Shown piece after piece: positions 26,878-36,407 of a stretch of 64,000 bases of DNA. Below the pieces are notes generated by a model that worked only from the letters and a program-made list of their open reading frames with translations, had not been told where the DNA came from and searched no databases. The position numbers and the translations under genes were made by a program. How positions within the stretch are numbered: the first letter of the stretch is position 1; each line of letters opens with the position of its first letter. Origin of the DNA: Chitinophaga pinensis (GTDB taxonomy: Bacteria > Bacteroidota > Bacteroidia > Flavobacteriales_D > Crocinitomicaceae); assembly GCA_945883825.1 (NCBI GenBank), contig CAMCYF010000006.1, positions 20,875 through 84,874 of the forward strand, in the 5' to 3' direction.

Positions 26878-27975
26878 TTAGACATTGAATCTAAAATGCA
26901 TTAAATCGCCATCTTCAACAATGTATTCTTTTCCTTCTACTTTAAACTTCCCTGCTTCCTTCAATGCCAATTCAGAGCCAAAAGAAATAAAATCTGAATA
27001 TTTCATTACTTCAGCACGTATAAAACCTTTTTCAAAATCTGTATGAATTACACTTGCTGCTTGTGGTGCTGTCATACCTTTTCGGATTGTCCATGCACGA
27101 ACTTCCTTAACTCCTGCCGTAAAATAGGTTTGTAAATTTAATAAGGAATAAGCAGATCGAATCAAGCGATTTACACCGGGCTCGTCTAATCCCAACTCGT
27201 CTAAAAATAGCTGACGTTCTTCATACGTATCTAATTCGGTAATATCTGCTTCAATTTTTGCGCCAATCATTAACACTTGTGATTTTTCATTTGCCACTGA
27301 TTTTATAACACTTTCAACATGATGATTTCCTGTTTTTACGGATGCTTCATCAACATTACAAACATATAAAACAGGTTTTGAAGTTATTAAATTAAAACGG
27401 TGAACAATGTCGCGTTCTTCTTGTGTAAAATCTAAAGCGCGTGTTGAAATACCTTTTTCTAGACCTTCTTTTATTTTTAGTGCTAATTCATTTTCTTTCA
27501 ATGAATCTTTGTCACCAGATTTTATAATTCGGGATAAGCTACTTATTTTTTTTTCAATTGTATCTAAATCCTTAAGTTGTAATTCAATATCAATAATTTC
27601 TTTATCGCGAATAGGATTTACATTTCCATCAACGTGAATAATATTATCATCGTCAAAACAACGCAATACATGTAAAATTGCATCTGTTTCCCTAATATTT
27701 GCTAAAAATTGATTGCCAAGCCCTTCACCTTTTGAAGCTCCTTTCACAAGTCCTGCGATATCAACAATTTCCATGGTAGTTGGAACAACTCGCTCAGGCT
27801 TAACCAAGACTTCTAATTTTTCCAGACGTACGTCGGGAATAGAAATCGTACCGATATTTGGTTCAATAGTACAAAAAGGGAAGTTCGCTGCTTGTGCTTT
27901 TGCGTTCGACAAACAATTAAAAAGTGTAGATTTTCCAACATTCGGTAATCCAACAATTCCACATTTTAAGGCCAT
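26878..27975 (-). CDS. ychF: Redox-regulated ATPase YchF
   Basis: A 365-residue OBG-family P-loop protein. The N-terminal G domain has GLPNVGKSTLFNCLS and ANFPFCTIEPN, then DIAGLVKGASKGEGLGNQFL. The G4 position reads NVDE rather than NKxD, the hallmark of YchF and the reason it prefers ATP. A helical insertion and a C-terminal TGS domain (PQAASVIHTDFEKGFIRAEVM) follow. It binds ribosomes and has been linked to stress and translation control. Single gene with a perfect promoter box upstream. Confidence 0.96.
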   Translation of the reverse strand: MALKCGIVGLPNVGKSTLFNCLSNAKAQAANFPFCTIEPNIGTISIPDVRLEKLEVLVKPERVVPTTMEIVDIAGLVKGASKGEGLGNQFLANIRETDAILHVLRCFDDDNIIHVDGNVNPIRDKEIIDIELQLKDLDTIEKKISSLSRIIKSGDKDSLKENELALKIKEGLEKGISTRALDFTQEERDIVHRFNLITSKPVLYVCNVDEASVKTGNHHVESVIKSVANEKSQVLMIGAKIEADITELDTYEERQLFLDELGLDEPGVNRLIRSAYSLLNLQTYFTAGVKEVRAWTIRKGMTAPQAASVIHTDFEKGFIRAEVMKYSDFISFGSELALKEAGKFKVEGKEYIVEDGDLMHFRFNV

Positions 27976-27992
27976 TTTTTTTAATTTAGATG

Positions 27993-28000
27993 CAAAGATA
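27993..28000 (-). promoter_or_regulatory. TAnnTTTG -7 box for ychF
   Basis: TATCTTTG on the minus strand, 17 nt before the ychF ATG. Confidence 0.55.
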
Positions 28001-28038
28001 CTAAATTGAACATTGAATAGTTCATTTTGTATAAAGGC

Positions 28039-28740
28039 TTACTCTCTGATAATTGATACAATTCGATTTACTTTTTTTGGATCAACCTTCAAGACTTTTT
28101 CTGAAAAAGCAGAATCTTCATCCAAAAGTGTATTTGTGGTGGCTGAAAAATGTATTCCCTTTGGTTTTAATTCACGAATAATTTTTTGTGCATTTGAAGC
28201 ACTTACACCTCCACCCGGCATAATTTCAATTCGATTATTTGAATAAGCTATCATTTCTTTTAAGACCGTAAATCCATTGTCTACATTGGAACTAAAGCCA
28301 GATGTTAGAATTCTTTTAAAGTGGTGTTTAATCAATATATCCATTGATTTTTTCCAGTCTATTGTTTCATCAAAAGCACGATGAAATGTTAAAACCAAAT
28401 CGCCAGTAATTGCATTTATTTGCTTTAAAACATCTTGGTCGATTTCAAAATTATTTTTTAGAACGCCAACTACAACTCCATGAACGCCAAGTTTCTTACA
28501 GGAGATAATATCCTTAAAAATAACTTTTAGTTCTTCTTTAGAATAACAAAATCCTCCGGCTCTTGGGCGAATTAACACATGCGTTTCAAGCCCTAAATCC
28601 ATTGCATATTCAATCATGCCAAAAGATGGTGTAAGTCCTCCTTGTTCAAGATTTTGACAAAGTTCAATTCTGTCTAATCCCTTTTCTTTTGCTAATAAAA
28701 CTGCCTCTTGGGTGGCTGCACACAATTCAATTTTTACCAT
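28039..28740 (-). CDS. cutC: CutC family protein
   Basis: A 233-residue TIM-barrel protein starting with the family signature KIELCAATQEAVLLA followed by GLDRIELCQNLEQGGLTPS, then VLIRPRAGGFCYS, TFHRAFDE and the ILTSGFSSN and MPGGGVSASN segments. CutC was named for copper tolerance in E. coli, but its enzymatic role is unsettled and the cysteines here (LCAA, ELCQ, GFCY, CKK) do not amount to a classical copper motif. It is a single gene divergent from the E1 gene. Family assignment is firm, function is not. Confidence 0.92.
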   Translation of the reverse strand: MVKIELCAATQEAVLLAKEKGLDRIELCQNLEQGGLTPSFGMIEYAMDLGLETHVLIRPRAGGFCYSKEELKVIFKDIISCKKLGVHGVVVGVLKNNFEIDQDVLKQINAITGDLVLTFHRAFDETIDWKKSMDILIKHHFKRILTSGFSSNVDNGFTVLKEMIAYSNNRIEIMPGGGVSASNAQKIIRELKPKGIHFSATTNTLLDEDSAFSEKVLKVDPKKVNRIVSIIRE

Positions 28741-28793
28741 TTAAAATAATTTATTCAAAATTCGTGATTTTTCTCTTACAAACGACTTTTCCG

Positions 28794-28801
28794 TATATTT
28801 G
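28794..28801 (+). promoter_or_regulatory. TAnnTTTG -7 box for the fused E1 gene
   Basis: TATATTTG, 17 nt before the ATG at 28819. Confidence 0.55.
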
Positions 28802-28818
28802 TCTCTGATTTCAAAAAT

Positions 28819-31263
28819 ATGACTGAAAGCTCAACAATTAGTGAACATACAGCAATTGACTTTAATACATTTAAGGATCAAATCTTAGCTGATTATCGCT
28901 TGGCTTGTGAATCTCGTGAAACATCCCTCTTAGGAAGAAAAGAAGTTCTTACGGGAAAAGCAAAATTTGGAATTTTTGGAGATGGAAAAGAACTAGCTCA
29001 AATTGCACTTGCTAAACAATTCCAAAATGGCGATTTTCGTTCTGGATATTACCGTGATCAAACAATCATGATGGCAATCGAGGAATTAACAATTGAACAA
29101 TATTTTGCCAGTTTATATGCACATACTGATTTAGAATTCGAACCTCAATCAGCTGGGCGGCAGATGGGCGGTCATTTTTCTACAAGGAATCTCGATGAAA
29201 ATGGTGAGTGGCAAAATTTAATGTCAAAAAAAAATAGCGCTGCAGATATTTCGCCAACAGCAGGACAAATGCCCCGATTACTTGGTTTAGCATTGGCATC
29301 AAAAATGTATCGTAACAATTCTCAATTACGGGATTTATCGGAATTTAAAAATTTTAGTAACGAAGGAAATGAAGTAGCATTTGGAACAATAGGCGATGCA
29401 TCTACCTCAGAAGGACCATTTTGGGAAACAATTAATGCAGCAGGTGTTCTTCAAGTTCCAATGGTTATGTCGATTTGGGACGACGGATTTGGAATTTCCG
29501 TGCCTAGAGAATTTCAAACTACAAAAGGAAGTATTTCAGAAGCATTAGCAGGAATGCAGCGTACAAAAGAAAAATCTGGTTACGAAATTTTCGTTACAAA
29601 AGGTTGGGATTATGCAGATCTCTGTGAAACATATGAAAAAGCTGTTCACTTAGCACGTACAGAACATGTTCCAGTTTTAGTTCATGTAATGGAGGTTAAT
29701 CAACCGCAAGGTCATTCAACTTCAGGTTCACACGAACGTTATAAATCTGAAGAACGCTTAAAATGGGAAACAGATTTCGACTGTATTCAAAAATTTAAAG
29801 AATGGATATTAGCTTTTAATGTAAATGGCTTAGCCCTCGCAAGTTTAGAAGATTTAGAAAAAATTCAGAGCGAAGCAAAGGAAAAGGTGCGACTTGCAAA
29901 AAATACCGCATGGAAATCTTTTAACGATTCTATAAAAAAAGATTATTCAGCGCTAATTGCTATCCTGAAATCTTTGGCAGATGAGAGTCCAAATGGCATA
30001 TTTATTACCAAAGAAATTGAAGGACTTGAAAAAACAATTGAACCAATTCGCAAAGATATTGTAAGCTTAGCTAGAAAAGTATTACGCATGGTAAGAGCGG
30101 AGAATTCTCCTGCAAAAATAAGATTATCAGAGTGGATTAGCCGAAATATTAAAGAGAATTTTGATCGTTATAGCTCACATCTTCATTCTGAATCAGCTAA
30201 ATCAGCATTAAAAATCGAAGCTATTCCTCCTGAATACGATCAAGAAATTTCTATGGAAGATGGTAGAATTATTCTTCGAGACAATTACAGAAAATTATTA
30301 GAAAAGTTTCCTGAATTTTTAGTTTTTGGAGAAGATGCTGGAAAAATTGGTGGTGTTAATCAAACCTTGGAAGGACTTCAAGAGCAATTTGGTGATTTGA
30401 GGGTTTTTGATACAGGCATTCGTGAATGTACGATTATCGGTCAGGGAATTGGTTTAGCGATGCGAGGTTTACGCCCAATTGCAGAAATTCAATACTTGGA
30501 TTATCTTTTGTATGCAATCCAAATTTTATCAGACGATCTTGCCACACTTCAATACCGCACAAAAGGCGGACAAAAAGCACCATTAATAATTAGTACACGA
30601 GGACATCGTTTGGAAGGAATTTGGCACAGCGGTTCTCCTATGGGAATGATTGTTAATTCATTGCGTGGTATGCATATTTGTGTGCCTCGAAATATGACAA
30701 AAGCTGCAGGATTTTACAATACATTGATGCAAGCAGATGAACCCGCTCTTGTTATAGAACCTTTGAATGGCTATAGAACTAAAGAGCGCTTACCGATTAA
30801 TATTGGAGAGTTCAGAGAGCCCTTAGGAATTCCTGAAATCACACAAAATGGCACAGATTTAACGATCGTTTCTTATGGTTCCACCTTTAATTTATGTGAA
30901 GTTGCAGGAAAAACGTTAGAAGAAATGGGTATTTCTGTCGAATTAATAGATGTGCAGACACTTTTACCCTTTGACATTCATCATGTTATTGCTAAATCAT
31001 TGGAGAAAACAAATCGTTTATTACTTGTTGATGAAGATGTTAGCAGCGGTGCAACAGCTTTTATGCTTGATAAAATCCTAGTTGAACAAAAAGCATATAA
31101 TTTCTTAGACTCAGCACCTGAAACATTAAGTGCTAAAGATCATAGACCTGCATACGGATCAGATGGCGATTATTTCTCAAAACCGAGTATAGATGACATT
31201 GTTGAGAAAGCATACGGAATTTTAACAGAGGAAAATCCAATTAAATTTCCGAAATTATTTTAA
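28819..31263 (+). CDS. Fused E1 alpha-beta subunit of a 2-oxoacid dehydrogenase
   Basis: An 814-residue ThDP enzyme. Residues about 20-340 are an E1 alpha subunit with the thiamine-diphosphate motif GDASTSEGPFWETINAAGV starting at 192 and the WDDGFGIS continuation. A helical linker follows, and residues from about 475 are a complete E1 beta subunit (MEDGRIILRDNY, FGEDAGKIGG, RECTIIGQGIGLAMRGLRP, and the GHRLEGIWHSGSP and PLNGYRTKERLP segments). It decarboxylates a 2-oxo acid and loads the acyl group on E2; branched-chain 2-oxo acids or pyruvate are the likely substrates. No E2 or E3 gene lies nearby. The fused form is known in Bacteroidota. Confidence 0.92.
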   Translation: MTESSTISEHTAIDFNTFKDQILADYRLACESRETSLLGRKEVLTGKAKFGIFGDGKELAQIALAKQFQNGDFRSGYYRDQTIMMAIEELTIEQYFASLYAHTDLEFEPQSAGRQMGGHFSTRNLDENGEWQNLMSKKNSAADISPTAGQMPRLLGLALASKMYRNNSQLRDLSEFKNFSNEGNEVAFGTIGDASTSEGPFWETINAAGVLQVPMVMSIWDDGFGISVPREFQTTKGSISEALAGMQRTKEKSGYEIFVTKGWDYADLCETYEKAVHLARTEHVPVLVHVMEVNQPQGHSTSGSHERYKSEERLKWETDFDCIQKFKEWILAFNVNGLALASLEDLEKIQSEAKEKVRLAKNTAWKSFNDSIKKDYSALIAILKSLADESPNGIFITKEIEGLEKTIEPIRKDIVSLARKVLRMVRAENSPAKIRLSEWISRNIKENFDRYSSHLHSESAKSALKIEAIPPEYDQEISMEDGRIILRDNYRKLLEKFPEFLVFGEDAGKIGGVNQTLEGLQEQFGDLRVFDTGIRECTIIGQGIGLAMRGLRPIAEIQYLDYLLYAIQILSDDLATLQYRTKGGQKAPLIISTRGHRLEGIWHSGSPMGMIVNSLRGMHICVPRNMTKAAGFYNTLMQADEPALVIEPLNGYRTKERLPINIGEFREPLGIPEITQNGTDLTIVSYGSTFNLCEVAGKTLEEMGISVELIDVQTLLPFDIHHVIAKSLEKTNRLLLVDEDVSSGATAFMLDKILVEQKAYNFLDSAPETLSAKDHRPAYGSDGDYFSKPSIDDIVEKAYGILTEENPIKFPKLF

Positions 31264-31268
31264 TCTGA

Positions 31269-33077
31269 TTATTTGATTGTTAAATCATAGGGCAATCTCA
31301 TTTGAATTCCAGACATTCCTTCAATTTTCTTCAATTTCTCGTAATATTCCATAAATTCTTTGGGCATAGCATTTGATTTTATACGGACATCATTTTCTGT
31401 TTCTTCTTCAATTAATTCAATGAGTTGTGAAAATGAATCATCTTCCTTAAGTGGGTAATATATAACTTTAGGATTTTTTAATTTAGCATTATTTGTTGCA
31501 AAAGCGATAGCATCAGGCAAGCCACCCAATTGATCTACTAAACCGATTCGCAATGCATCTCGCCCTGTCCAAACTCGACCTCGAGCAATAACATTTACTT
31601 CCTCTTTTGTCATCTTGCGACCATCTGCAACACGCTTTAAAAATTGATCGTAAATCTGATCTAATTCAGTTTGTGTAATAGCCAATTCTTCAGGGCTTAA
31701 TTTGCGATTAGTGGAAAGCACAGAATGTTTGTTTGTACTTACTTGGTCGAATGTAATGCCCAATTTGTTTTGAAGCATCTTTCCAGTATAAGGAATCATT
31801 CCAAAGACACCAATTGACCCTGTAATTGTTGTTGCCTCGGCAAATATCTTATATGCTGGACTTGCAATGTAATAGCCTCCAGAAGCTGCAACATCTCCCA
31901 TAGAAACAATTACCTTTTTTACTTTATTTGTTAAAGCGACCTCGCGCCAAATTTCTTCGCTTGCCAAAGCGCTTCCTCCAGGACTATTTATACGAAAAAC
32001 AACAGTTTTAATTGATTTTTCATTTCTAACATCTTTAAAAAGCTTGCAGATATCGAAAGAACTCAAGCCATCTCCGTCAGTAGAAACCTCACCTTCTGCT
32101 AAAATTACTGCAATAGAAGGATCTTGATTTTTTACGATATCCTGTTCATTGGAAAATGTTCTTTTTGCATATTTCTCAAAATTCTGAAATTCTAGCTTAT
32201 CTTCTGACTTCTCAGAAACTTTTTTCATTAAATAGTCCATCATTTCATCTCGGTATTTCACACCATCTAAAAGTCCAAAAGAAACAGCATCCTCAGCGCG
32301 CGTAATTTTTAACTCATCGGCAATAAGATTTAAATCTTCCGTTTTTATGTTACGGTCAAGCGCAATGTCGTTGCACATATCTTCCCAAATAGATGTGATG
32401 TAGCGCTGAACTTGTACACGACTAGAATCACTCATGTTTGTTCTAAAAAATGGTTCAACAGCACTTTTAAAATCATTATTTTTTCCACGAATTATTTCCA
32501 CTTCTAAATCTAATTTATCCAACATTCCTTTGTAATACATCATTTCACCACCCAATCCAGTTAATTGAAAAGCAGAAGTTGGAAATCCAAAAGCTTCTTT
32601 TGCAGCAGAGCTTATGTAATATGCTTTTTGTGAAATATACTCTCCTGAGTTATATGCTACAACAAACTTTCCGCTTTTCTGAAAATCTTTAAGTGCATTT
32701 CTTATCTCACGTGCCGTTGCCATGCCACAATCTACATCCGAAACATCAATAAAAAGCCCTTTAATCATTTTATCTTCTTTCGCTTTTGATAAGCCATATA
32801 AAATATCAGGAAGTCCAATACTTTTAGAAATTGTAAATGTTGTAGGATCAATTTCAGTATCAGCTTTTTCTAAAATAGTGCCCTTTAATTGCATGTGCAG
32901 GATTGTTTTTTCTTTAAGTGCGAGAGGTTCAGGTCCGAAATCACTAAAAGCACCAATAATCCCTCCTAAAATCAAAAAGAAAAATACAAGACCTGCAATA
33001 CTTGCAATCATAATTGCTACTAAACTTGGCCAAAATACTTTTCCGAATGATACTTTTGATTCAGTTGATTCAGTCAT
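31269..33077 (-). CDS. sppA: Signal peptide peptidase SppA, long form
   Basis: A 602-residue membrane-anchored serine protease (67K type) that degrades cleaved signal peptides. One membrane segment at about residues 18-44, then two tandem S49 domains. The nucleophile is Ser 399 in GDVAASGGYYIASPA of the C-terminal domain and the general base is Lys 204 in NDFKSAVEPF of the N-terminal domain, the split Ser-Lys dyad of the long family. NSPGGSALASEEIW and TITGSIGVFG complete the site. Length and both halves match E. coli SppA. It converges on the E1 gene with a gap of five bases. Confidence 0.94.
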   Translation of the reverse strand: MTESTESKVSFGKVFWPSLVAIMIASIAGLVFFFLILGGIIGAFSDFGPEPLALKEKTILHMQLKGTILEKADTEIDPTTFTISKSIGLPDILYGLSKAKEDKMIKGLFIDVSDVDCGMATAREIRNALKDFQKSGKFVVAYNSGEYISQKAYYISSAAKEAFGFPTSAFQLTGLGGEMMYYKGMLDKLDLEVEIIRGKNNDFKSAVEPFFRTNMSDSSRVQVQRYITSIWEDMCNDIALDRNIKTEDLNLIADELKITRAEDAVSFGLLDGVKYRDEMMDYLMKKVSEKSEDKLEFQNFEKYAKRTFSNEQDIVKNQDPSIAVILAEGEVSTDGDGLSSFDICKLFKDVRNEKSIKTVVFRINSPGGSALASEEIWREVALTNKVKKVIVSMGDVAASGGYYIASPAYKIFAEATTITGSIGVFGMIPYTGKMLQNKLGITFDQVSTNKHSVLSTNRKLSPEELAITQTELDQIYDQFLKRVADGRKMTKEEVNVIARGRVWTGRDALRIGLVDQLGGLPDAIAFATNNAKLKNPKVIYYPLKEDDSFSQLIELIEEETENDVRIKSNAMPKEFMEYYEKLKKIEGMSGIQMRLPYDLTIK

Positions 33078-33099
33078 AATAATTTTTATTTGTATAAAG

Positions 33100-36075
33100 T
33101 TAGTTTAATATCTGATTTAAAATTCCCTTATTAACAGGATTTAATCTTAATGTAAATCGGATTTTATTTTGATAGTTAGTAAATATATCTGTACCCATAT
33201 TCGAACTTTGAACAAAAGGAAACGAGATGCTTAAAATACCTGAAAGCCTTATTCCAATACCTGCATTATACATAGAATGAACAGTAGCTCCATCGTAAAA
33301 TGTACCAAAATCAGCAAAAACACCAATAATTTTTGGAATTTTTGGAATTTGAGTAAACAGATTAGTTGAAGCCATCCAAAAAGAAGAGCTTCCAAAATCA
33401 GAAGTGCTAGCGAAATTGCCAAAATTACTCATACGTTGCTGCGACCATATTCCTGAAGTTTCATAGCGACCGAAGTTATAGTCCTCCATGAATAAATCTT
33501 GATTTCCCCGAGCGCCACTCATTGACATACGGTAATTATTCCCTACACCGGTTGAATTATTATATAAAAATATATTTCCAAAATTTGCTCGTAATTCGAT
33601 CCATCTATCTGATTTATTTTTAAGAAAACGGTATTTGTAAGTACTTGATGCTAATAATCTTGCAACATTATCAGAATTAGATTTCGTTTGCATGTATTCA
33701 CCTCTTAACTTAAAATTAAAAATATGATCCGGCAGATTTACATTATAAATATATTCTCCAAAAGCACCAATTTGCTCAGTTAAATTAGCTTCTTGGTTTA
33801 AACTAGAATAGATGGTTTGAATAAGAATAGTATGACTTGTTGGTTTTGCATTACCACGCTCTCCTAATTTTAATGACCAATAAGGTGCGATTGTCAAAAA
33901 CGAACCAGTTGAATCATCTAAGCCAAAGTTTTTTAGAGAAAGTCCGATTCTTGTATTTCTAAAATTCTGTTTTGGCAGGAAAGAATAACTGAATTCGCTC
34001 ATGCCCGCAATATTTTTTCTTCCGAAAGAAAATTGCGGCGCAACAAAATATTGGAAAGGCTTGAAAGGAATACCCATATTATGGAAAGCAGCACCAATAA
34101 GTAATCCATCGTATACATTTCCACCAATTGAAGGTAACCAAAAAATATTTGTCTTTTTTGTTTCATTATCACCGATTAATAACTCAAATTTCAAGGGCTC
34201 TATTTTTGGAAAAAGAAACTTATTAGTCCAAGTATTATTTCCACGGTTAATCTCGGGAATATTCCTCGCATCATCGATTACCAATCGTGTGAATTGAGAA
34301 CGATTAGAATTAATTTTAATTTCTTCCACACCCGGTTCCACCCAAACAGTTTCAATTAAAATTGAATCTTTGAATACATTTATGGTTATGGGGCCATTTA
34401 CCTGCCCAACATTTTTTACTTTCACTATGGATCCTACTTTCATTGAACGAACGTTCATTATTTTATAATCGATATGGTTTGTTGTTTGGATTAAATCATC
34501 GAACAACCATGATAAATTTTTACCCGAGCTTGCTTCCATTGTTTTGCGCATATCTTCAGGTTGAGGATGTTTGAATTTCCATGTCTCAAAATAATCATGC
34601 ATAACCTTGTTAAATAATTCTTCCCCAAGATAATCTTTCAGGTATAAAAAAACCAAGCCTGTTTTTTGATACATTATTAAGCCATAATTAGTTGGTGTAA
34701 AATCTTCCGAGTGTGTTTCAATAGGTTGATCAGCACCAAAGCCGGAAATTGTCCGATAAGAAACATCTCCCATGTCGTGGTGATCTAAATCATTAAAATG
34801 TAAGCGCCCATTTAAAATCATATCGGAGAATGATGTATTTTTAGGATATTTTGTTTGCATGTAACGCATTTCGTTTAGCGTATTCATTCCTTCGTCCATC
34901 CAACCATGAACACGCTCGTTTGTCCCTAAAATTCCATAAAACCAATTGTGTCCAACTTCGTGCACAATAACTACCTCCAACTCTTCTTTTGAACTAGCAT
35001 TTCCGATTACAGTAACGTTTGGGTATTCCATTCCTCCTCCGGCGCTTATTGTTCCATCTACAGCTGTAACTTGATTATAGGGGTAATCTCCATTCCATAA
35101 TGAATAATAATAAGTTCCGTCATTGATATATTCTATAGCATTCTGCCAATAAATCGCATTATGCGGAACAAACATTGCCCAAGAAGTAACTTTTCGTTTT
35201 CCTTGAGGTAATTCTACTTCGCCTTTCAATACAGCGTAACGTTTATCTGCAAACCAAGCAAAATCATGCACTTTTTCCTGCGTATAACGAATCGTTTTCC
35301 ATTCACTATCTGAGGGTGGAAAAGGGGTTTTTCCATTTCTACCTTGTTTTTGAGATAAATAATCGGGAAGTCTTTTTTGTGATTCTGCCACTTTTTCGTC
35401 GAGAAATAGTTTTTCACTTTCGGTTTGTAAATCGCCTGTTGCACCAATTACATAATTTTTAGGTAGTGTAATACTTACGTCAAAGGATCCAAATTCAGAA
35501 TAAAATTCTCCTTGATTCAAATATGGCATTTGATTCCACCCATTTTTATCGTAAACAGCTGGTTTTGGATACCATTGTGTGATTTGATAGGATTGCCCGA
35601 CATGTCCTAATCTAGATATTTCGCCAGAAGGAATTTTCACTTTAAAAGGTGTAGAAATTTGAATTCTATCTCCAGATTTTAGGGGATTTTGGAGCTGTAA
35701 AATACAGATGTCACTATTCTTAGCATCATATTCCCATTTTAAACGAATACCATTTGACTGAAAATCCAGGGAATCGATACCACCTTTTAAACTATCATTA
35801 CCAAAACTCAAGATATTATTCCCGCTTTTATATTGTTGTTTTGCCAGAGCTGTATTTCCATTTCTATATGCATTTGGCCATAAATGGATGTATATTTTAT
35901 CCAAAGAATTTGGTGAATTATTTACATATTCAAAAACCTCAAATGCTGAAATCTCATGCTTTTTGTCATCCAAACGAGCTACAATTGTATAGTTAACTTC
36001 CTGTTGCCAATATGATTGAGCTGTTCCTATCGACACAAAAGAAAAAACAAATATAAATTTAAGGACTTGCTTCAC
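33100..36075 (-). CDS. M1-family metallopeptidase with barrel-like C-terminal region, GTG start
   Basis: A 991-residue exported protein. The signal peptide (residues 1-19, ending GTAQ) follows a GTG start at 36075; no ATG precedes it. Residues about 30-560 are an M1 gluzincin with GGMEYP at 347-352, the zinc motif HEVGHNW (His 372, Glu 373, His 376) and the third ligand Glu 395 in WMDEG. The last 370 residues are quite different: short alternating strands with many aromatic and glycine residues (GLSLKNFGLD, FNFKLRGEYMQ, FADFGTFYDG), ending in NQILN. This looks like an outer-membrane barrel or large beta-domain fused to the peptidase. The peptidase is secure; the barrel reading is my inference. 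Confidence 0.88.
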   Translation of the reverse strand: MKQVLKFIFVFSFVSIGTAQSYWQQEVNYTIVARLDDKKHEISAFEVFEYVNNSPNSLDKIYIHLWPNAYRNGNTALAKQQYKSGNNILSFGNDSLKGGIDSLDFQSNGIRLKWEYDAKNSDICILQLQNPLKSGDRIQISTPFKVKIPSGEISRLGHVGQSYQITQWYPKPAVYDKNGWNQMPYLNQGEFYSEFGSFDVSITLPKNYVIGATGDLQTESEKLFLDEKVAESQKRLPDYLSQKQGRNGKTPFPPSDSEWKTIRYTQEKVHDFAWFADKRYAVLKGEVELPQGKRKVTSWAMFVPHNAIYWQNAIEYINDGTYYYSLWNGDYPYNQVTAVDGTISAGGGMEYPNVTVIGNASSKEELEVVIVHEVGHNWFYGILGTNERVHGWMDEGMNTLNEMRYMQTKYPKNTSFSDMILNGRLHFNDLDHHDMGDVSYRTISGFGADQPIETHSEDFTPTNYGLIMYQKTGLVFLYLKDYLGEELFNKVMHDYFETWKFKHPQPEDMRKTMEASSGKNLSWLFDDLIQTTNHIDYKIMNVRSMKVGSIVKVKNVGQVNGPITINVFKDSILIETVWVEPGVEEIKINSNRSQFTRLVIDDARNIPEINRGNNTWTNKFLFPKIEPLKFELLIGDNETKKTNIFWLPSIGGNVYDGLLIGAAFHNMGIPFKPFQYFVAPQFSFGRKNIAGMSEFSYSFLPKQNFRNTRIGLSLKNFGLDDSTGSFLTIAPYWSLKLGERGNAKPTSHTILIQTIYSSLNQEANLTEQIGAFGEYIYNVNLPDHIFNFKLRGEYMQTKSNSDNVARLLASSTYKYRFLKNKSDRWIELRANFGNIFLYNNSTGVGNNYRMSMSGARGNQDLFMEDYNFGRYETSGIWSQQRMSNFGNFASTSDFGSSSFWMASTNLFTQIPKIPKIIGVFADFGTFYDGATVHSMYNAGIGIRLSGILSISFPFVQSSNMGTDIFTNYQNKIRFTLRLNPVNKGILNQILN

Positions 36076-36154
36076 ACTTTAATTTTTAGATTATTCAAAA
36101 TTAAAAAATTAAACTATTTCAAAATTGTCAATAGTTGCTATTTTTAAAAACAAT

Positions 36155-36185
36155 AAAAAAAGCCTTGCAATTAATACAAGACTTT
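36155..36185 (-). terminator. Terminator downstream of tRNA-Ser
   Basis: On the minus strand AAAGTCTTG pairs with CAAGGCTTT (nine pairs including one T-G) around a 9-nt loop, followed by seven T's. It sits immediately 3' of tRNA-Ser and separates it from the M1 peptidase gene. Confidence 0.75.
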
Positions 36186-36188
36186 AAG

Positions 36189-36273
36189 CGGAGAATGTAG
36201 GATTCGAACCTACGGTACCTCTCGGTACAACAGTTTTCAAGACTGCCGCAATCGACCACTCTGCCAATTCTCC
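36189..36273 (-). tRNA. tRNA-Ser (anticodon UGA)
   Basis: An 85-nt class II tRNA. The acceptor stem GGAGAAT (36273-36267) pairs exactly with ATTCTCC (36196-36190), with discriminator G at 36189. The anticodon arm reads CAGTCT-TGA-AAACTG, giving anticodon UGA. A long variable arm (TACCGAGAGGTA) is the serine hallmark, and GGTTCGAATCC is the T loop. CCA is not encoded. It lies in the 332-base gap 36076-36407; the rest of that gap holds its terminator and A+T-rich spacer. Confidence 0.95.
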
Positions 36274-36378
36274 GTGCACAAAAATAGTAATACTTTAGTT
36301 ATCTGTCAAGAGAAACTAAAAAAAAGTAGTTTTAATAGTTAATTTACAATTCAAAGAATAAAATAATTTAATATTTTA

Positions 36379-36386
36379 TACTTTTA
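36379..36386 (+). promoter_or_regulatory. Likely -7 box for the GLPGLI-like gene
   Basis: TACTTTTA, matching TAnnTTTG at seven of eight positions, 21 nt before the ATG at 36408. Confidence 0.35.
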
Positions 36387-36407
36387 CCCCAAGCATAAAA
36401 AATTTAA

